A stretch of DNA of 64,000 nucleotides from Euglena gracilis (GCA_039621445.1 CP154954.1:23572954-23636953), one strand, 5' to 3'. Counted from the stretch's first letter, positions 1 through 24,065 are shown. The notes: generated by a model from the sequence alone, not told the origin. Numbers and translations are program-made.

Positions 1-663
1 GGGGGCCGGGTTGGACAAATGGCCAACCGGCATGTTATGAATGACAGTCTCAGGAGGGTATGAAACTGACGCAAATTACATAAATCAAATTGAATCAAAA
101 TTTGAGCCAGTTGAAACAGGACGGACGGAACCAGGGTGGTGAAAATTGACAAACCCCAGGGGGTTTGCCCACACTGCAAAGCACTCTGAAACTCCCCTCC
201 CTCTGGTGGGGTGGTGCTTACCTGGTCGTTGACCGGGGAAAAAAATTTGGGAAAATGGCCTTTTCAGGTCTAACCGCGCCACCGGCGCTGGGAGTCATGC
301 AAGTCCCCAAGCACTTTTGGTCTGAACCCTACCCCCCCCCCGGGGTGAGATCTGTGGGCCATGGAGTGCGTGCCCAGGCAGACATCCAAACCCCAAACCA
401 CCCTGCAAGTTGGCACCGCATTGAAATTCGGCCTAGAGGGGAATAGGGCCCTCAAAATTTGGTGCAGTTTGTGTTTTTGGGGGTGTTTACCTGCCAGGAG
501 TGCTTGGAATTTAAGGTGAGAAAATTAGGTATTGGAGATTCGCCTCACGGCAGGTTGGAAAGGTCTGGAAACATAACTCCTTATGGGAAGAGCAGAAAGG
601 AAAAAAAAACAGAGAGAAAGAGGCATGGTATCAACCGGCATATACCTAAGCCTATTCGTTGAA
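1..663. other. no gene seen; left flank of satellite
   Basis: I see no convincing exon, RNA gene or repeat boundary here. The open frames are short, overlap on both strands and have no recognisable domain. The sequence runs into the satellite array at about 664. Confidence 0.5.
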
Positions 664-3600
664 AAGCTTGGTTGGTCCGGGTAAAAACCTGGCCCAGGGG
701 AGCGGTGAACTGGTTCGCGAGGGCGAGGGGTGTCAAAGTTTTCGGCAGCAAGCCTTACCCCGGGGGAGCGGCGGAGTGGTTCGCGAGGGCGAGGGGTGTC
801 AAAGTTTTCGGCAGCAAGCCTGACCCCGGGGGAGCGGCGGAGAGGTTCGCGAGGGCGAGCCCCCCCCCCCCCCTAGAGTGTGGTGTCTGAGAGGGGTCCA
901 TCAGGCTTCTGGCTGGTCTCAATTGATACCGAAATCCTGGGGGGAAAAAAAACAAATGCAGCTTGGTTGGAATGCCCATTCAAAAATTAGACAGCAAGCC
1001 AAAAAAGGGGGAAAAAAACTGCCATGAAAACCATTGTAGCCATCTTCGCCCAAGTTCCAACATAGGTGGTGTTTTACTTTTCGGCAGCAAACCTTACCCC
1101 ATCGCAGCGGCGCAGTGGTTCACAAGGGCGAGCCACCCCCCCCCCTAAAGGGTGGTGTCCGAGACGGTTCCACCAGGCTGCTGCATTGTCTCGACTGGCA
1201 CCAAAATACTGGAAAAAAAAGATTGAGTTCGGTTGAAAGTTTGCGGCAGCAACCTAACCTGGGGTAGCGGCGGAGTGGTTCCTGAGGGCGAGCCCCCCCC
1301 CCCCCCAGAGAGGGTGATGTACGAGAGGGGTTCATCAGGCTGCTGGCTGGTCTCGACTCTTGAACCAAAAAATCCTGGCAAAAAAAATGCAGCTTGGTTG
1401 GAATGCCCATCCAAAAATTAGACAGCAAGCCAAAAAGGGTGGAAAAAAAACTGCCATAAATCATCATAGGGGGTGTCCAAGTTTTCGGCAGCAAGCCTTA
1501 CCCCAGGGCAGCGGCGCAGTGGCTCACGAGGGCGAAGGGTCCCCTCACCCCACAGGAGGTGTACGAGAGGGTTCCATCACGCTGCTGGCTGGTCTAGACT
1601 GGTACCAAAATCTTGGGGGAAAAAATTGAGCTCGGTTGAAAATTTGCGATAGAAACCTCACCTTGGAGCAGCGGCAGAGTGGTTCGTGAGGGCGAGCAAC
1701 CCCCCCCCCCCACAAGCGCGATGTACGAGAGGGGTCCATCAGGCTTCTGGCTGGTCCCCACTCTGGAACCCAAATTATGGGGGAAAAAATTCAGCTTGGT
1801 TGGAATGCCCATCCAGAAATTTGACAGCAGGCCAAAAAAAAAACTGACAGAAAACACCGTTTCAGTCATTATGACCAGCTGCCAACATGGGGGGTGTCAA
1901 AGTTTTCGGCAGCAAGCCTTACCCCGGGGGGGGGGGGGCGGCGGAGGGGTTCGCGGGGGCGGGGGGGGGCAAAGTTTTCGGCAGCCAGCCTTACCCCGGG
2001 GGAGCGGCGGAGTGGTTCGCGAGGGCGAGGGGTTTCAAAGTTTTCGGCAGCAAGCCTGACCCCGGGGGAGCGGCGGAGAGGTTCGCGAGGGCGAGCCCCC
2101 CCCCCAGAGTGTGGTGTCTGAGAGGGGTCCATCAGGCTTCTGGCTGGTCTCAATTGATACCGAAATCCTGGGGGGAAAAAAACCAAATGCAGCTTGGTTG
2201 GAATGCCCATTCAAAAATTAGACAGCAAGCCAAAAAGAAAAAGAAAAAAAAGGAAAAAAAACTGCCATAAAAACCATTGTAGCCATCTTCGCCCCAATCC
2301 CAACATAGGCGGTGTTCAACTTTTCGGCAGCAAACCTTACCCCATCGCAGCGGCGCAGTGGTTCACAAGGGCGAGCCCCCCCACTGAAGGGTGGTGTCCG
2401 AGACGGTTCCACCAGGCTGCTGACTTGCCTCGACTGGCACCAAAATACTGGAAAAAAAAGATCGAGTTCGGTTGAAAGTTTGCGGCAGCAACCTAACCTG
2501 GGGTAGCGGCGGAGTGGTTCCTGAGGGCGAGCCCCCCCCCCCCCCCAGAGGGTGGTGTACGAGAGGGGTTCATCAGGCTGCTGGCTGGTCTCGACTCTTG
2601 AACCAAAAAATCTTGGCAAAAATGCAGCTTGGTTGGAATGCCCATCCAAAAATTAGACAGCAAGCCAGAAAGAAAAAAAAACTGCCATAGAACATCATAG
2701 GGGTGTCCAAGTTTTCGGCAGCAAGCCTTACCCCAGGGCAGCGGGGCAGTAATTCACGAGGGCGAGGGGTCCCCCCCACAGGAGGTGTCCCAGAGGGTTC
2801 CATCACGCTGCTGGCTGGTCTAGACTGGTGCCGAAATCCTGGGGGGAAAAAAAATTGAGCTCGCTTGAAAATTTGCGGCAGCAACCTCACCTTGGGACAG
2901 CGGCAGAGTGGTTCGTGAGGGAGAGCCTCCTCCCAAGAGAGTGATGTACGAGAGGGGTCCATCAGGCTTCTGGCTGGTCTCCACTCTGGAACCCAAATTA
3001 CAAAAAAAAGCACCTTGGTTGGAATGCACATCCAGAAATTTGACAGCAAGCCAAAAACCATAAAACCATAAACCATAAAATAAAAAAACCACAAAACAGC
3101 ATCTGGGGGAGCGGCGGAGTGGTTCGTGAGGGCGAGGGGTGTCAAAGTTTTCGGTAGCAAGCCTGACCCCGGGGGAGCGGCGGAGTGGTTCGCGAGGGCG
3201 AGGGGTGTCAAAGTTTTCGGCAGCAAGCCTTACCCCGGGGGAGCGGCGGAGTGGTTCGCGAGGGCGAGGGGTGTCAAAATTTTCGGCAGCAAGCCTGACC
3301 CCGGGGGAGCGGCGGAGTGGTTCGCGAGGGCGAGGGGTGTCAAAGTTTTCGGCAGCAAGCCTTACCCCGGGGAGCGGCGGAGTGGTTCGCGAGGGCGAGG
3401 GGTGTCAAAGTTTTCGGCAGCAAGCCTGACCCCGGGGGAGCGGCGGAGAGGTTCGCGAGGGCGAGCCCCCCCCCCCCCCCAGAGTGTGGTGTCTGAGAGG
3501 GGTCCATCAGGCTTCTGGCTGGTCTCAATTGATACCGAAATCCTGGGGGAAAAAAAACAAATGCAGCTTGGTTGGAATGCCCATTCAAAAATTAGACAGC

Positions 3601-6600
3601 AAGTCAAAAAGAAAAAAAAAGGAAAAAAACTGCCATAAAAACCATTGTAGCCATCTTCGCCCCAATCCCAACATAGGCGGTGTTCAACTTTTCGGCAGCA
3701 AACCTTACCCCATCGCAGCGGCGCAGTGGTTCACAAGGGCGAGCCCCCCCACTGAAGGGTGGTGTCCGAGACGGTTCCACCAGGCTGCTGACTTGCCTTG
3801 ACTGGCACCAAAATACTGGAAAAAAAAAGATTGAGTTCGGTTGAAAGTTTGCGGCAGCAACCTAACCTGGGGTAGCGGCGGAGTGGTTCCTGAGGGCGAG
3901 CCCCCCCCCCCCCCAGAGGGTGGTGTACGAGAGGGGTTCATCAGGCTGCTGGCTGGTCTCGACTCTTGAACCAAAAAATCTTGGCAAAAATGCAGCTTGG
4001 TTGGAATGCCCATCCAAAAATTAGACAGCAAGCCAGAAAGAAAAAAAAACTGCCTTAAAACATCATAGGGGGTGTCCACGTTTTCGGCAGCAAGCCTTAC
4101 TCCAGGGCAGCGGGGCAGTAATTCACGAGGGCGAGGGGTCCCCCCCCACAGGAGGTGTCCCAGAGGGTTCCATCACGCTGCTGGCTGGTCTAGACTGGTG
4201 CCGAAATCCTGGGGGGAAAAAAAATTGAGCTCGCTTGAAAATTTGCGGCAGCAACCTCACCTTGGGACAGCGGCAGAGTGGTTCGTGAGGGAGAGCCTCC
4301 TCCCAAGAGAGTGATGTACGAGAGGGGTCCATCAGGCTTCTGGCTGGTCTCCACTCTGGAACCCAAATTACAAAAAAAAGCACCTTGGTTGGAATGCACA
4401 TCCAGAAATTTGACAGCAAGCCAAAAACCATAAAACCATAAACCATAAAATAAAAAAACCACAAAACAGCATCTGGGGGAGCGGCGGAGTGGTTCGTGAG
4501 GGCGAGGGGTGTCAAAGTTTTCGGTAGCAAGCCTGACCCCGGGGGAGCGGCGGAGTGGTTCGCGAGGGCGAGGGGTGTCAAAGTTTTCGGCAGCAAGCCT
4601 TACCCCGGGGGAGCGGCGGAGTGGTTCGCGAGGGCGAGGGGTGTCAAAATTTTCGGCAGCAAGCCTGACCCCGGGGGAGCGGCGGAGTGGTTCGCGAGGG
4701 CGAGGGGTGTCAAAGTTTTCGGCAGCAAGCCTTACCCCGGGGGAGCGGCGGAGTGGTTCGCGAGGGCGAGGGGTGTCAAAGTTTTCGGCAGCAAGCCTGA
4801 CCCCGGGGGAGCGGCGGAGAGGTTCGCGAGGGCGGGCCCCCCCCCCCCCCCCAGAGTGTGGTGTCTGAGAGGGGTCCATCAGGCTTCTGGCTGGTCTCAA
4901 TTGATACCGAAATCCTGGGGGAAAAAAAACAAATGCAGCTTGGTTGGAATGCCCATTCAAAAATTAGACAGCAAGTCAAAAAGAAAAAAAAAGGAAAAAA
5001 ACTGCCATAAAAACCATTGTAGCCATCTTCGCCCCAATCCCAACATAGGCGGTGTTCAACTTTTCGGCAGCAAACCTTACCCCATCGCAGCGGCGCAGTG
5101 GTTCACAAGGGCGAGCCCCCCCACTGAAGGGTGGTGTCCGAGACGGTTCCACCAGGCTGCTGACTTGCCTTGACTGGCACCAAAATACTGGAAAAAAAAA
5201 GATTGAGTTCGGTTGAAAGTTTGCGGCAGCAAACTTAACCGGGGGTGGCGGGGGGGGGGTTCCTGGGGGGGGGCCCCCCCCCCCCCCAGAGGGTGGTGTA
5301 CGAGAGGGGTTCATCAGGCTGCTGGCTGGTCTCGACTCTTGAACCAAAAAATCTTGGCAAAAATGCAGCTTGGTTGGAATGCCCATCCAAAAATTAGACA
5401 GCAAGCCAAAAAAAAAAAAAAACTGCCTTAAAAAACTGCCATCTTAAATCATAGGGGGTGTCCACTTTTCGGCAGCAAACCTTACCCAGGGCAGCGGCGA
5501 AGTGGTTCACAAGGGCGACCCCCCCCACAGGAGGTGTCCCGAGGGTTCCACACGCTGCTGGCTGGCCTAGACTGGTGCCGAAATGCTGGGGAAAAAAAAA
5601 TTGAGTCGGAAATTTGCGGCAGCAACCTCCTGGGGTAGCGGCGGAGTGGTTCCTGAGGGCGAGCCCCCCCCCCCCAGAGTGATGTACGAGAGGGGTTCAG
5701 GCAGGCTGGCTGGTCTCGACTCTGGAACTCAAATTAAAAAAAAAACAGCTTGGTTGGAATGCCCATCCAGAAATTAGACAGCAACAAAAAAAAAAACCCA
5801 AAAACACAAACAGCAAACCTTATCCGCAGCGGGCAGTAATTCACGGGAGGGGCGGAGGTGTCCCAGAGGGTTCCATCACGCTGCTGGCTGGCGAGGGCGA
5901 GGGGGTGTCAAAATTTCGGCAGCAAGCCTTACCCCGGGGAGCGAGGGGTCCATCAGGCTTCTGGCTGGCGATGTCAAAGTTTTGGCAGCAAGCCACCCCG
6001 GAGCGGCGGAGTGGTTCGCGAGGGCGAGGGGTGTCAAAGTTTTCGGCAGCAAGCCTTACCCCGGGGGAGCGGCGCAGTGGTTCGCGAGGGCGAGGGGTGT
6101 CAAAGTTTTCGGCAGCAAGCCTGACCCCGGGGGAGCGGCGGAGTGGTTCGCGAGGGCGAGGGGTGTCAAAGTTTTCGGCAGCAAGCCTGACCCCGGGGGA
6201 GCGGCGGAGTGGTTCGCGAGGGCGAGGGGTGTCAAAGTTTTCGGCAGCAAGCCTTACCGTGGGAGAGCGGTGGAGTGGTTCGCGAGGGCGAGGGGTTTCA
6301 AAGTTTTCTGCAGCAAGCCTGACCCCGGGGGAGCGGCGGAGAGGTTCGCGAGGGCGAGCCCCCCCCCCCCCCCAGAGTGTGGTGTCTGAGAGGGGTCCAT
6401 CAGGCTTCTGGCTGGTCTCAATTGATACCGAAATCCTGGGGGAAAAAAAACAAATGCAGCTTGGTTGGAATGCCCATTCAAAAATTAGACAGCAAGCCAA
6501 AAAGAAAAAGAAAAAAAAACTGCCATAAAAACCATTGTAGCCATCTTCGCCCCAATCCCAACATAGGCGGCGTTCAACTTTTCGGCAGCAAACCTTACCC

Positions 6601-7812
6601 CAGGGCAGCGGCACAGTGGTTCACAAGGGCGAGCCCCCCCACTGAAGGGTGGTGTCCGAGACGGTTCCACTAGGCTGCTGACTTGCCTCGACTGGCACCA
6701 AAATACTGGAAAAAAAAAGATTGAGTTCGGTTGAAAGTTTGCGGCAGCAACCTAACCCGGGGTAGCGGCGGAGTGGTTCCTGAGGGCGAGCCCCCCCCCC
6801 CCCAGAGAGGGTGATGGACGAGAGGGGTTCATCAGGCTGCTGGCTGGTCTCGACTCTTGAACCAAAAAATCTTGGCAAAAATGCAGCTTGGTTGGAATGC
6901 CCATCCAAAAATTAGACAGCAAGCCAAAAAAGAAAAAGAAAAACTGCCATAGAACATCATAGGGGTGTCCAAGTTTTCGGCAGCAAGCCTTACCCCAGGG
7001 CAGCGGCGCAGTAATTCACGAGGGCGAGGGGTCCCCCCCCCCCACAGGAGGTGTCCCAGAGGGTTCCATCAAGCTGCTGGCTGGTCTAGACTGGTGCCGA
7101 AATCCTGGGGGGAAAAAAAATTGAGCTCGCTTGAAAATTTGCGGCAGCAACCTCACCTTGGGACAGCGGCAGAGTGGTTCGTGAGGGAGAGCCTCCTCCC
7201 AAGAGAGTGATGTACGAGAGGGGTCCATCAGGCTTCTGGCTGGTCCCCACTCTGGAACCCAAATTAAAAAAAAAGCAGCTTGGTTAGAATGCCCATCCAG
7301 AAATTTGACAGCAAGCCAAAAAACAACAACCATAAAACCATAAACCATAAACCATAAAAATAAAAACCACAAAACAGCACCTGGGGGAGCGGCGGAGTGG
7401 TTCGTGAGGGCGAGGGGTGTCAAAGTTTTCGGCAGCAAGCCTGACCCCGGGGGAGCGGCGGAGTGGTTCGCGAGGGCGAGGGGTGTCAAAGTTTTCGGCA
7501 GCAAGCCTGACCCCGGGGGAGCGGCGGAGTGGTTCACGAGGGCGAGGGGTGTCAAAGTTTTCGGCAGCAAGCCTGACCCCGGGGGAGCGGCGGAGTGGTT
7601 CGCGAGGGCGAGGGGTGTCAAAGTTTTCGGCAGCAAGCCTTACTCTGGGGGAGCGGCGGAGTGGTTCGCGAGGGCGAGGGGTGTCAAAGTTTTCGGCAGC
7701 AAGCCTTACCCCGGGGGAGCGGCGGAGTGGTTCATGAGGGCGAGGGGTGTCAAAGTTTTCGGCAGCAAGCCTTACCCCGGGGGAGCGGCGCAGTGGTTCG
7801 CGAGGGACAGCG
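664..7812 (+). repeat. higher-order tandem satellite array
   Basis: About 7 kb of tandem repeats. The simplest unit is 66 bp, containing TTTTCGGCAGCAAGCC and GCGGCGGAGTGGTTCGCGAG, tandem in blocks near 700-860, 1895-2095, 3100-3465, 4470-4835, 5895-6355 and 7380-7812. Between blocks are longer relatives of the unit followed by a C-run, a GAGAGGGGTYCATCAGGC segment and an A-rich stretch with TGCAGCTTGGTTGGAATGCC. These units form a higher-order repeat: the phrase GTGTCCAAGTTTTCGGCAGC or a close variant recurs near 1471, 2700, 4071, 5458 and 6964, so periods are roughly 1.2-1.5 kb. The copies starting near 2700 and 4071 are nearly identical. The unit 5455-6960 is the most rearranged. Confidence 0.95.
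7380..7812 (+). repeat. 66-bp repeat block, last in the array
   Basis: Six to seven copies of the 66-bp unit with only a few substitutions between copies. Because 66 is a multiple of 3, several reading frames stay open on both strands and give repetitive peptides such as VKVFGSKPDPGGAAEWFARA. I treat these frames as a by-product of the repeat length, not as genes. The block ends abruptly at about 7812, where base composition shifts to AT-rich. Confidence 0.9.
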
Positions 7813-7879
7813 GTGTTCAAGTCGTTGTTGGTCCAGGGACGTTGAGAAAAAGTCAGGTCGAGGACGTTGAGGCGTAAGA

Positions 7880-8254
7880 ATGGTTGTTATGACAGAATTT
7901 GAAAGTTACAAAACCTTGGAATTTGTATGTCCAGAACAAGGTTGCCAATTGCTGTTTGCAAAATATGTGCGTCACAAGGGTTTTGTCGTGATGCCGTTGC
8001 ACAAATGCCTCATTATACCTTTATCTTTTTCTGCGGTGGTGGATGCGGAAAATGAAATTCAACAATACTCAATTGTCGAATTATATTACCAAATTTCTGT
8101 CGTTCGCAATCAAAAAGGAATTTATAATACAGAAAAATCATCATACAATTCTGAATCTGTGCTCACTTCATCAAGCCAGCCTGCACAATTCATCCAGCAA
8201 AATTTTGTGGAAGCCAGAAATTGCCTTTGGTACCAGCTGTGTGAAGGCAGGTAG
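7880..8254 (+). CDS. hypothetical 124-residue open frame
   Basis: An uninterrupted ATG-to-stop frame of 124 codons immediately right of the satellite. It starts MVVMTEFESY and ends LCEGR. Its codon use is AT-rich and quite unlike the GC3-rich exons elsewhere in the window. I recognise no domain, signal peptide or membrane segment. It could be a fragment of a mobile element or a chance open frame in AT-rich DNA. Confidence 0.2.
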   Translation: MVVMTEFESYKTLEFVCPEQGCQLLFAKYVRHKGFVVMPLHKCLIIPLSFSAVVDAENEIQQYSIVELYYQISVVRNQKGIYNTEKSSYNSESVLTSSSQPAQFIQQNFVEARNCLWYQLCEGR

Positions 8255-8839
8255 GGGGCACTGGAAAAATTACAGGACGTCCCATTCGTTGGTCTAGCCC
8301 TGTCAGGCATAAAAGCTAGTTCAATCCCAGGACCCTACTTGCCACCTTACAAAGTACCTGCAAGCGTTCCAGCTTTTCACAGCAGCTGTGTTAACTGCTC
8401 GTTGGTGTGGAGCGGCCCCCATTCCCACTGAGCTTTTTGTATGTGTCAAAGACGACATGACTGTGGGAGGAGATTGCACATGACCCGGTGTGTTTTCTGG
8501 CGAGACTTTTGGCATATGGATGTGTGTAGAGGGGTTAAAATGGATGCATGTGTGAGGATGAAATTGTAGGGTGCCTGTTCGTTACAAGAAGACAATGCAC
8601 ATACGAGGAAAACAAGACCCAGCCATTCCGAGGGCCAGAATCAGCAGACAATTAGAGGGTTGGGAGTTGGGGCCTGGGTTGTGGGTTGAGGGTTGGGAGT
8701 TGAGGCTCGGGTCCCAAAATAAAAGGGGGGAAAAAAGACAGAGAAAAGAAGACCACTTAGGTGGGGAGGGTCCACCTCTTCCCAAAATTTTGGCCCGGTT
8801 CGCCACGCCGTCGGCACGTTGACCCCCTCCCGCCACGGG

Positions 8840-8950
8840 GAGGCTGGGCACCGCTGGGGTCCCGGTGGGAGGGTGCGGGCCAGGAGGGGGGGGGGTGGGG
8901 GGGGACACCCCCCACCTAAACCATGTACGCCCTCCTTATATCGAACCCTG
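8840..8950. mobile_element. right-end fragment of hAT-like family S
   Basis: The stretch ending ATATCGAACCCTG at 8950 matches the right end of the complete element at 19338-19733, including the G-run, the ACACCCCCCACCTAAAC segment and ACGCCCTCCTTATATCGAAC. No left end is visible upstream, so this copy is truncated. Confidence 0.6.
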
Positions 8951-8994
8951 CCCCCCTGGGTGGTATGGGGGAGTTGAAATTACTGTAAAAAAAT

Positions 8995-9122
8995 CACTGA
9001 AAGTTACCGTAGATTGCAGGTGTAAGTCATAAATTACGCGAAACTTGCAATGCTAGTCTTTTCGGCCTTCCATCACGTGCAAGTCCCATTAAGAGCTCAG
9101 CACTATTCAAAACCTGGTTTAT
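8995..9122 (+). repeat. direct repeat, left copy (pair with 10577-10727)
   Basis: The segment ending CATTAAGAGCTCAGCACTAT then CAAAACCTGGTT recurs at 10577-10727 in the same orientation with moderate divergence. The pair flanks about 1.45 kb of AT/GC-skewed non-coding DNA. Confidence 0.7.
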
Positions 9123-9774
9123 AGATCCCGGCATTGTTGGTGATAAATCCTACCCTGCGAAATGACCACAAAACCCCCCAAAATTAGCACTTTCTGGCAA
9201 ATTTGGTCAAAAATGGCATTTTTGATGATGGTCGGTCTCAAAAAACTGCCAAAAAATCAGTTTTTGGGTGGTTTGCGGCCGAAAAAATCGTCCCCGGCGC
9301 TTTTCACTTTTCTTCCCCAGGGGGGGATTGATAAGTCCCGGTTTGGTTGGTCGACCGAAGGGGGGGGCTTATAGGTGGGGGGTCGCTGAGCTCTTATCCC
9401 TTTATGGGTAAGAGCGAAGCTTACCCCTTGGGCAAAAGGGGGGTCCAACCCCCCCCCCCCCCGGGCCGGGTCGGGGCCACCTCAGGAACCAGCTGATTAT
9501 CACCATGATCCCGGCTCTGTTCCCGTATTTTATTTTTTTCAGTTGCGAGCGACTGGATTTCTAGTTTCCGAATCACCTCCGTTTGACCCCTAACTCGAGA
9601 AAACACACACTATTTCCGGAAGTGTCTCACTGAAGAAATATACCCATGGAGGCCCTCTATCACCCCCCGTTCACCGTTTTGGCTGCCGACATGCCTGGCC
9701 AGTGTTCCGGTGCGCTTTTGCGGCCCAAAACAGCCATTTTGGGGAGTTTTTTGAGCCGTTTTTTTTCCGGCCAA

Positions 9775-10520
9775 AAAAAATCGATTTTCCAAAATATCTC
9801 GACAATGAAGCAAAATCAAAGGAAATCTCCGGAGAGCAAAAACGAAATCCTTGGAATGCCCTATCCACTTTTCCCCCAACTTTTCGTGTCGCCTGAGTTA
9901 CCGCCGTTTTTCGGCCAATTTTGGCCCATTTCAGGGCCATTTTGGGGCTGCTTTCGGGGTCAAAAAATCGATGTTTCCAAAATATCTCGGAAATGAAGCA
10001 AAGTCAAAGGAAATGTCCGGAGACCTAATTTGAAGACCTTGGAACGCCCTGTCTAACAGTATTTTGATTTCCCCACAACTCACGGCCTAGCCCGAGTTAC
10101 GGCCATTTTTCGGCCAATTTTAACCATTTTGTACAGTTTTGGCCTGTTTTGACTTTGACTGTTTTCGGCCACTTTAGAGTCAAAAAAGTCGGACAAAAAA
10201 TCGAATTTTTTTTGCCCGAAACGATGATTTTTGTCCTCGCGGACCAGGAAAAACTGTTTTTGAGCCGAAAAAGAGCGGTTTTCGACCCACCAGCGCCCCG
10301 TTTTTGGCCCGAAACCCATGGGTTTCGGGTCAAAAACGGGTCAAAAAATTCGAAAAAAAATCAAAAAAAATTCTGCCCGAAATGATGATTTTTGGCCTCC
10401 CGGCCACGGAAAAAAAATTTTGGGGCCGAAAATGAGCGTTTTTCGATCCCCCAGCGCCCCGTTGTTGACCCGAAACCTATGGAGTTTGGGTCATTTCCGG
10501 GTCAAAAAAGTCGAAAAAAA
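9775..10520 (+). repeat. two short tandem duplications in non-coding DNA
   Basis: A unit of about 185 bp (TTCCAAAATATCTCG followed by AATGAAGCAAA) occurs at about 9775 and 9962. A second unit of about 165 bp (TGCCCGAAACGATGATTTTT) occurs at about 10200 and 10375. Both are diverged pairs. No gene is supported between 9123 and 10576. Confidence 0.6.
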
Positions 10521-10576
10521 TCCAGGAAAAGGGTTATCGAGGGTATGGGGGGCTCTGTGAGCTCTCAACATTTCAA

Positions 10577-10727
10577 AAATAACTGCAAAATTACTGAAAA
10601 TTACCGCAAATTGCAGGTGTGTAATTTGTTTATATCACGTTGCGTGAAATTTGTAATGCTAGTTTTTTGGCCATCCGTTACTTGCAAGCCCCATTAAGAG
10701 CTCAGCACTATTCAAAACCTGGTTGAA
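10577..10727 (+). repeat. direct repeat, right copy (pair with 8995-9122)
   Basis: Diverged same-orientation copy of 8995-9122, ending CATTAAGAGCTCAGCACTAT then CAAAACCTGGTT. The two copies bracket the tandem duplications at 9775-10520. Confidence 0.7.
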
Positions 10728-11399
10728 AAGTGGGAGGGTGGGGTTTACAGAACATGGCACCAAGAGGCATCGTTTCCCCCCCAAAAATGTGGTCGACCTC
10801 CCTCCACTTCAGCGGGGCTGGAACGGATGGCACACCAGGGGCCGAGGCAGAGCGCCGCTGCTTCTTCCCCTGAGCGCCGGGTGGCGCGAGGCCGTGGGTC
10901 ACCTGGGGGCAGGGCTGAATGTGGACGAGTCCTTCCCTCCCTCCCAGTGAGAGTGGTAGCCCCGCTTGTGTAAGAACTGTAAAAGCTGGGTAAGGACCGG
11001 GGAGGGGTGCTCAGACAGGGGGAGGAATCCCCGACATTTTTTCTCTTTCGCGCCGAAAAAAAAAAACTTCATTTTGGGGTTTTATTCTTGCCCATCTTTT
11101 CAAAAGGTTCCGAAGTCAAACTATTCTCTGAATTTCTTTGCAAAAAATCTTCAAAGTTTTGGATTTTGCAGAATTTTCAAAAGATTGATTGGGTGAGTTA
11201 CTGTAGATTTTCTGCATCTCAACGCCTTTACTTTGGAGAATCTGGGGGCTGGTGCCCAGACACGGTGCTTTGGCAGGGGGGAGGTGAGGTGATAGAAAGT
11301 GAAAGGCCTCTCCAAGACCTCACCCCCGCAGTCCTGCATGGGGTGAGCCAGGACGTCCCAGCTCAGTTACCTCTCACGCACAGCCCTGCGCGGTAGTTC

Positions 11400-11856
11400 G
11401 GGTTGCCGGGCTGCATACTGCGGGGCTCTGCCTTCTTCACATCCACCCGCTGCCCCAGCACCTGTCGCCGGGCCGCCAATGAAAACGGGCAAGCGAGACA
11501 GGGCCCTTCAATGCTGCGCATCTCCAACTCCATTTTTTTTGTGTTCCGGTTTGAAAATGAAAACCATTGCTTGGATCTCTCCGCACCACATTCTCCAGAA
11601 TTTGCATTTTGGGCTCCAATTGGTTTGCTTGTTGACACATTATATGCAGGTGCCCGATGCATCAATTGTGTGGCACGATGCACAGGGCTGCTTGGCTGGG
11701 AGGGGGCGAAACCAAATGGGATGGAAAGCGAACGGCGTTCTCCGCGTGGTCCTCCGACTCGAAGACAACAAACCCGCAGCCCTTCGGCCTTTTCGTGACT
11801 TTGTCGTACACAATCTCGCAGTCCACGATCTGGAGCACGGCAGTCAGGGGGGAAAG
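11400..11856 (-). CDS. RRM domain, C-terminal half (two exons)
   Basis: The minus strand carries the second half of an RNA-recognition motif. The first exon starts after CTCCAG at 11856, reads IVDCEIVYDKVTKRPKGCGF, and contains the RNP1 core KGCGFVVF followed by ESEDHAENAV. The next exon, about 11520-11400, reads LGQRVDVKKAEPR then SMQPGNPNYRAG, which is the RRM beta-4 end (VDVKKA.P). No RNP2-bearing first half is visible between 11860 and 12430. The missing half would have to end in phase 0, exactly as the orphan RRM half at 29140-29246 does. Either this is the end of that gene or the remnant of another RRM gene. Confidence 0.75.
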
Positions 11857-12430
11857 GGCAACACAAAGAGGGGATCACCAATGGATGATTGGCGATTGAA
11901 TTTCAACTCAACGTCTGTTCCGATTTCAGACTTCCCTGGTCCTCTTGGGGGCTGTTAATTGAAGTTAGAGGACATTTCATTCCCTGCGACAATGGTATTT
12001 GCTGTATAATCCATCTATCCATCCATACATTTCGACACTTACATCTGGATAGCTCTCATCAGATACAATTATTGCCTTGGTTGAAATGTAAATGGAGGGT
12101 TAATTTGAGGACAGGGCCAGTCAAAGTTCCTCTGGGGGGGGTCTTTTTTATATTGAGCACTTTGATTGTGCAGTTTAGATCCCACCTACTGATAAAGATA
12201 GGGTGCATGTCTTTTCAATTTGGGGGAGAGTACGTTACGTTCTTCAGATATTTCTGATGGAGTCTTCAAAGCAGCCATCGATCTAATACTCCCCACGAAC
12301 GGCGGACAACCCAGGAGGAGGGTGAGCAACGAGGATTGCACACATAGACGATGCGATCGGCCCGCAAAGCGGCGTCGACAGGGGTGGCCGAGTCCCCAAC
12401 GGGGATCGTGCGTTGCGCCGGAGCGAAATG

Positions 12431-23965
<11,535 letters not shown>

Positions 23966-24065
23966 ATTCGCTTAGTGATTTCCCTCCGGGCGGCAGGTTT
24001 CCCAGGGCCCAGACTCACCCACCCACTTTTGAAACCCCACCCACCTGTACCCCCACCCTCAGGGG

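Noticed and set aside
3126-3638. Repeat protein VKVFGSKP...EWFARARG and its alternative frames
   Set aside because: 66-bp satellite unit without stops in several frames; no start context, no conservation of one frame over another.
664-7812. CRISPR-like array
   Set aside because: Units are tandem without variable spacers, 66 bp or longer, in a eukaryotic context with no cas genes.
10723-10950. Plus-strand GC-rich frame ending LNVDESFPPSQ
   Set aside because: GC-rich and superficially exon-like, but no splice signals, no domain and competing minus-strand frames.
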